Positions 4,704 through 6,963 of a DNA stretch of 6,963 nucleotides are shown here, piece by piece. The DNA is taken from contig PLKR01000130.1 in assembly GCA_003140655.1 (NCBI GenBank), positions 1 through 6,963 of the forward strand. The letters are read 5' to 3'. A program made the position numbers and the translations under genes. The notes beneath the pieces are model-generated. The model searched no databases. It was not told the DNA's origin and saw only the letters and a list, made by a program, of their open reading frames with translations. The stretch is from Acidobacteriaceae bacterium. GTDB taxonomy: Bacteria > Acidobacteriota > Terriglobia > Terriglobales > Acidobacteriaceae. Each line of letters starts with the position of its first letter. Within the stretch, counting starts at the first letter, position 1.

Positions 4704-4901
4704 ATGACGCAGAAGGTTATCGATGTGATAGGAACTTCCAAGGACAGCTTTGCGAAGGCAGCGACGAATGCCGTGTCCGAGGCGGCCAAGACAGTGCGCG
4801 GCATCAAGTGGGCGCATGTGGACTCGCTCGACATGCAACTGGATGGAAAGAAGGTAGTGTACCGGGCGACGACGAAGATTTATTTTGATGTGGAGCACTG
4901 A
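4704..4901 (+). CDS. Dodecin (flavin-binding small protein)
   Basis: The 65-residue product matches dodecins in length and sequence throughout: KVIDVIGTSKDSFAKAATNA, VSEAAKTVRGIKWAHVDSLD, then DGKKVVYRATTKIYFDVE. Dodecins assemble into hollow cytoplasmic dodecamers that bind pairs of flavins and are thought to store or scavenge them. Trp36 is at the position of the flavin-stacking tryptophan known in this family. The start at 4704 is set by AAGGAG (4692-4697) with a 6-nt spacer. Upstream in-frame codons back to 4575 run into the transposon end and are not part of the gene. It is the first resident gene beyond the transposon. It has its own promoter and a downstream hairpin, so it is probably monocistronic. 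Confidence 0.93.
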   Translation: MTQKVIDVIGTSKDSFAKAATNAVSEAAKTVRGIKWAHVDSLDMQLDGKKVVYRATTKIYFDVEH

Positions 4902-4922
4902 GACGTTGAAACTGAATGCCCG

Positions 4923-4944
4923 GGGCATCGCCGAAGCGATGCCC
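4923..4944 (+). terminator. Stem-loop after the dodecin gene
   Basis: GGGCATCGC and GCGATGCCC form a perfect 9-bp stem closed by a CGAA loop, 21 bp after the dodecin stop. The only T run (4961-4965) is 16 nt further on, so termination efficiency is uncertain. It may instead stabilise the 3' end of the mRNA. Confidence 0.6.
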
Positions 4945-4985
4945 TGATATGAAACTCAAGTTTTTCAACAGCCCGCTAGAAACCA

Positions 4986-5897
4986 ATGCCTCATACTCTT
5001 GACCCGGAATTGCGGCGCGCTCTCGCCGAACGCGTCCGCTACTACCATGAGTTGGGCATTTACGATTTCTACCGGCGCGAGCCCCGGCCTGGCCAATCCA
5101 CGGAAACGGCGACGGCAGACGCCGGCGCTGTTCCAGTATCTTTGTTGCCGATGTCGTATTCAGCATTCCAGTCAGAACTGCGAGAGGAAATGCCCGCAAG
5201 AAAATCCGCTGTCGTTCCCGTTATAGCTGAGGACAACATCTTCGAGATCGTGACCCCGAGGCCGGAGTATGGAGTGACCGATCCCGTCGCTGCGCTCAAG
5301 CTGATTCGCGAAGACCTTGGAGATTGCACCCGCTGCAAACTGCACAAGCAGGGCCGCAAGCAGATCGTCTTTGGCGTGGGCAATCCGCGGGCGGAGTTGA
5401 TGTTCGTGGGCGAAGGTCCGGGGGCCGACGAAGACGCGCAGGGCGAACCGTTCGTCGGCCGCGCCGGACAGTTGCTCAACAACATGATCAGAGCAATGGG
5501 CCTGCAGCGCGAAGATGTTTACATCGCGAACGTGGTCAAGTGCCGACCGCCGGGCAACCGAACGCCGGAGCGCGACGAGTGTGAAACTTGCTCGCCGTTT
5601 CTCATGCGGCAGATCGCCGTGATCAAGCCCAAGGTTGTGGTCGCGCTGGGCGCGGTGTCGGCGAAAAACCTTCTTGCCATCAATGCGCCTATGTCGGAAC
5701 TCCGCGGACGCTGGTACGACTTCAAACCTGCGGGCGTTCGCGGCAGCGACCCTTCATGGCCGGGCGCGCGCCTGGCCGTTACCTACCACCCTGCATTCCT
5801 GCTGCGCGATCCGCGCCAGAAGGGCGAGGCATGGAAAGATCTGCAGATGGTGATGAAGTATTTGGGGATCGAGCCTCCGAAAAAAGCTGCCGAATAA
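4986..5897 (+). CDS. udg: Family-4 uracil-DNA glycosylase (Fe-S type)
   Basis: This 303-residue protein removes uracil from DNA in base-excision repair. The catalytic domain spans about 100-293. It has GEGPGADEDAQGEPFVGRAG (143-162, motif 1 with the uracil-binding loop), NVVKCRPPGNRTP (182-194) and HPAFLLR (268-274, motif 3). Four cysteines, 114, 117, 186 and 202, fit the 4Fe-4S ligands of family-4 enzymes. The 16-residue gap between the last two equals that in the Thermus enzyme. Residues 1-95 form an extension absent from the shortest family members: a helical start with GIYDFYRR, then a linker rich in Ala, Pro and Glu, probably flexible. The ATG at 4986 lacks a strong Shine-Dalgarno, but the N-terminal residues look genuine. 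It lies 63 bp ahead of priA in the same direction and may be co-transcribed with it. Confidence 0.95.
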   Translation: MPHTLDPELRRALAERVRYYHELGIYDFYRREPRPGQSTETATADAGAVPVSLLPMSYSAFQSELREEMPARKSAVVPVIAEDNIFEIVTPRPEYGVTDPVAALKLIREDLGDCTRCKLHKQGRKQIVFGVGNPRAELMFVGEGPGADEDAQGEPFVGRAGQLLNNMIRAMGLQREDVYIANVVKCRPPGNRTPERDECETCSPFLMRQIAVIKPKVVVALGAVSAKNLLAINAPMSELRGRWYDFKPAGVRGSDPSWPGARLAVTYHPAFLLRDPRQKGEAWKDLQMVMKYLGIEPPKKAAE

Positions 5898-5960
5898 GTC
5901 TGCGCTCGCCGTTCTTCGCGTGCCACTGCTATTCTCTGAGATTACGACTCCCTGAAATCA

Positions 5961-6963
5961 ATGCCCGAGTTCTGCGATGTCGCCCTGCCTGTGCCGCTCG
6001 ACATGGTCTTTACCTACCGTGTCCCCGCTGAAGCCACTCCCGTCGTCGGCGGCCGCGTGCTCGTGCCGTTCCGTCAGCAGCGCATGACTGGCATTGTGGT
6101 TGAACTGCACGACCGCACGCCATCCGTCAAAACAAAAACTATTCTCAGCGTACTCGACCTCACGCCGGTGCTCAATGACCAACTTATGCGTCTCGGCCGC
6201 TGGATTGCCGACTACTATCTCGCCCCGCTCGGCGAAGTCTTCCGCACCATGCTGCCGCTGAACGCCGAGTTCAAACGCTCCATCGCTTACCGCATCACCA
6301 AAGAAGGCCAACTGACGCTGCATCTGGCTGGCATGTCAGGATCGTCCGCGCGTTCGCAACGCACTCCGGAAGAGCAAGCCGCCGAATTCCGTGTGCTGGA
6401 TTACCTGGCTGCGCAAGAGGCCGAGCCCGGAGAGATCATTCAAGTCCGCGAAGAGAAACTGCGTTCCGCCGCTCGCGTCTCAAAATTAATCCTGAGCGGG
6501 ATGGTGCGAAAGAAGTGGCTGGTGGGTGAAGATGTTTCCGGCGTGCGCGACGCCGCCCGCACGATCAAGATCGCGCTGCTCAAATCTGCTGACGGCAAGC
6601 TGAACGACAACCAGCGCCGGCTCGTCGAGACGCTCGCCGCCTCTGGAGGCCGGGTTCCCGTAGGGGCGCTGCAGGCGCTCGAAGTCCCGCGAACGACGCT
6701 CAGCACGCTGGTCAAGCAGGGGCTTGTCGAAATCCTCGAAGAGCATGCCGGTTTTACCGTCTCGCGCAGCAAACCGCGGCCGTCCTTCGAATTCGATTTC
6801 AATTCAGCGCAGCAAGGCGCGCTCAACCGCCTGCGCGAAGCCGTCGCGGCGCGTAAGTTTTCCGGCATCCTTCTGCACGGTGTAACCGGCTCCGGCAAAA
6901 CTGCGGTTTATCTCGCGGGCATGCGTGCGGTACTCGACGCCGGACGCTCCGCCATTCTCCTCG
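5961..6963 (+). CDS. priA: Primosomal protein N' (PriA helicase), 3' end beyond window
   Basis: An uninterrupted frame of 334 codons runs off the window. PriA is the 3'-to-5' helicase that restarts replication at stalled forks. The N-terminus FCDVALPVPLDMVFTYRVP, then GGRVLVPFRQQRMTGIVVE and WIADYYLAPLGEVFRTMLP, is the typical PriA 3'-DNA-binding domain. Residues about 135-270 give winged-helix-like segments. The Walker A motif is GVTGSGKT at 307-314, after FNSAQQGALNRL. The DEAH box, zinc-binding cysteines and later helicase motifs lie outside the window. The ATG at 5961 fits the family start, although no clear Shine-Dalgarno is visible. A possible extended -10, TGCTATTCT (5927-5935), lies in the short gap after udg. 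Confidence 0.95.
   Translation, partial: MPEFCDVALPVPLDMVFTYRVPAEATPVVGGRVLVPFRQQRMTGIVVELHDRTPSVKTKTILSVLDLTPVLNDQLMRLGRWIADYYLAPLGEVFRTMLPLNAEFKRSIAYRITKEGQLTLHLAGMSGSSARSQRTPEEQAAEFRVLDYLAAQEAEPGEIIQVREEKLRSAARVSKLILSGMVRKKWLVGEDVSGVRDAARTIKIALLKSADGKLNDNQRRLVETLAASGGRVPVGALQALEVPRTTLSTLVKQGLVEILEEHAGFTVSRSKPRPSFEFDFNSAQQGALNRLREAVAARKFSGILLHGVTGSGKTAVYLAGMRAVLDAGRSAILL

Noticed and set aside
5069..5485. A 138-codon antisense frame
   Set aside because: It lies opposite the uracil-DNA glycosylase gene and is rich in Ser and Pro without recognisable motifs.
6440..6898. A 152-codon antisense frame
   Set aside because: It lies wholly opposite priA, which has clear domain motifs. Long antisense frames are common in GC-rich genes.

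Overview
The window holds two different kinds of DNA. Positions 1-22 and 4616-6963 look like resident chromosome: a dodecin gene, a family-4 uracil-DNA glycosylase gene and the 5' part of priA, all on the + strand and fairly GC-rich. The protein sequences and the dodecin-udg-priA order suggest an Acidobacteriota-type bacterium. This is a judgement from memory of such proteins, not a proven assignment.

Positions 23-4615 form a complete 4.6-kb transposable element. Its ends are a perfect 24-bp inverted repeat (GGTAGTGG... at 23-46, ...CCACTACC at 4592-4615). It is flanked by an 8-bp direct repeat, GAGGATTG (15-22 and 4616-4623), which reads as a target-site duplication. Removing the element and one repeat copy restores a continuous upstream region for the dodecin gene. 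In its middle lies an IS1-family transposase (1535-2503, - strand), a fused InsA/InsB type with a zinc-finger N-terminus and a visible DDE triad. The ends begin GGT..TG and the duplication is 8 bp, both as expected for IS1-family elements. I infer an IS1-family 'transporter' IS that carries passenger genes.

The passengers are tightly packed. From left to right they are a DUF1643 gene (-) ending 3 bp from the left repeat, a proteasome-like Ntn-hydrolase-fold protein (+) whose stop overlaps the transposase stop by 4 bp, the transposase (-), an HTH protein (-), an HNH endonuclease (+) divergent from the HTH gene, and a small basic protein (-) whose stop abuts the HNH stop with no gap.

The control sequences are unusual. 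The transposase has a near-consensus promoter placed so that its mRNA should be leaderless. A 13/14 copy of the inner terminal repeat sits just upstream of the -35 box. Nine GGGAGAGT-like repeats, mostly 10-11 bp apart, lie between the HTH gene and the transposase. On the transcribed strand they give C-rich, G-poor RNA and may be a Rho-dependent terminator protecting the transposase from read-through. The HTH/HNH divergent region holds a perfect 8+9+8 palindrome. Intrinsic-terminator-like hairpins stand about 30 bp ahead of both the DUF1643 and HNH start codons.

The nuclease-plus-regulator pair and the passengers of unknown role make the element a candidate carrier of an accessory, possibly defence, module. 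No function is shown by the sequence itself.
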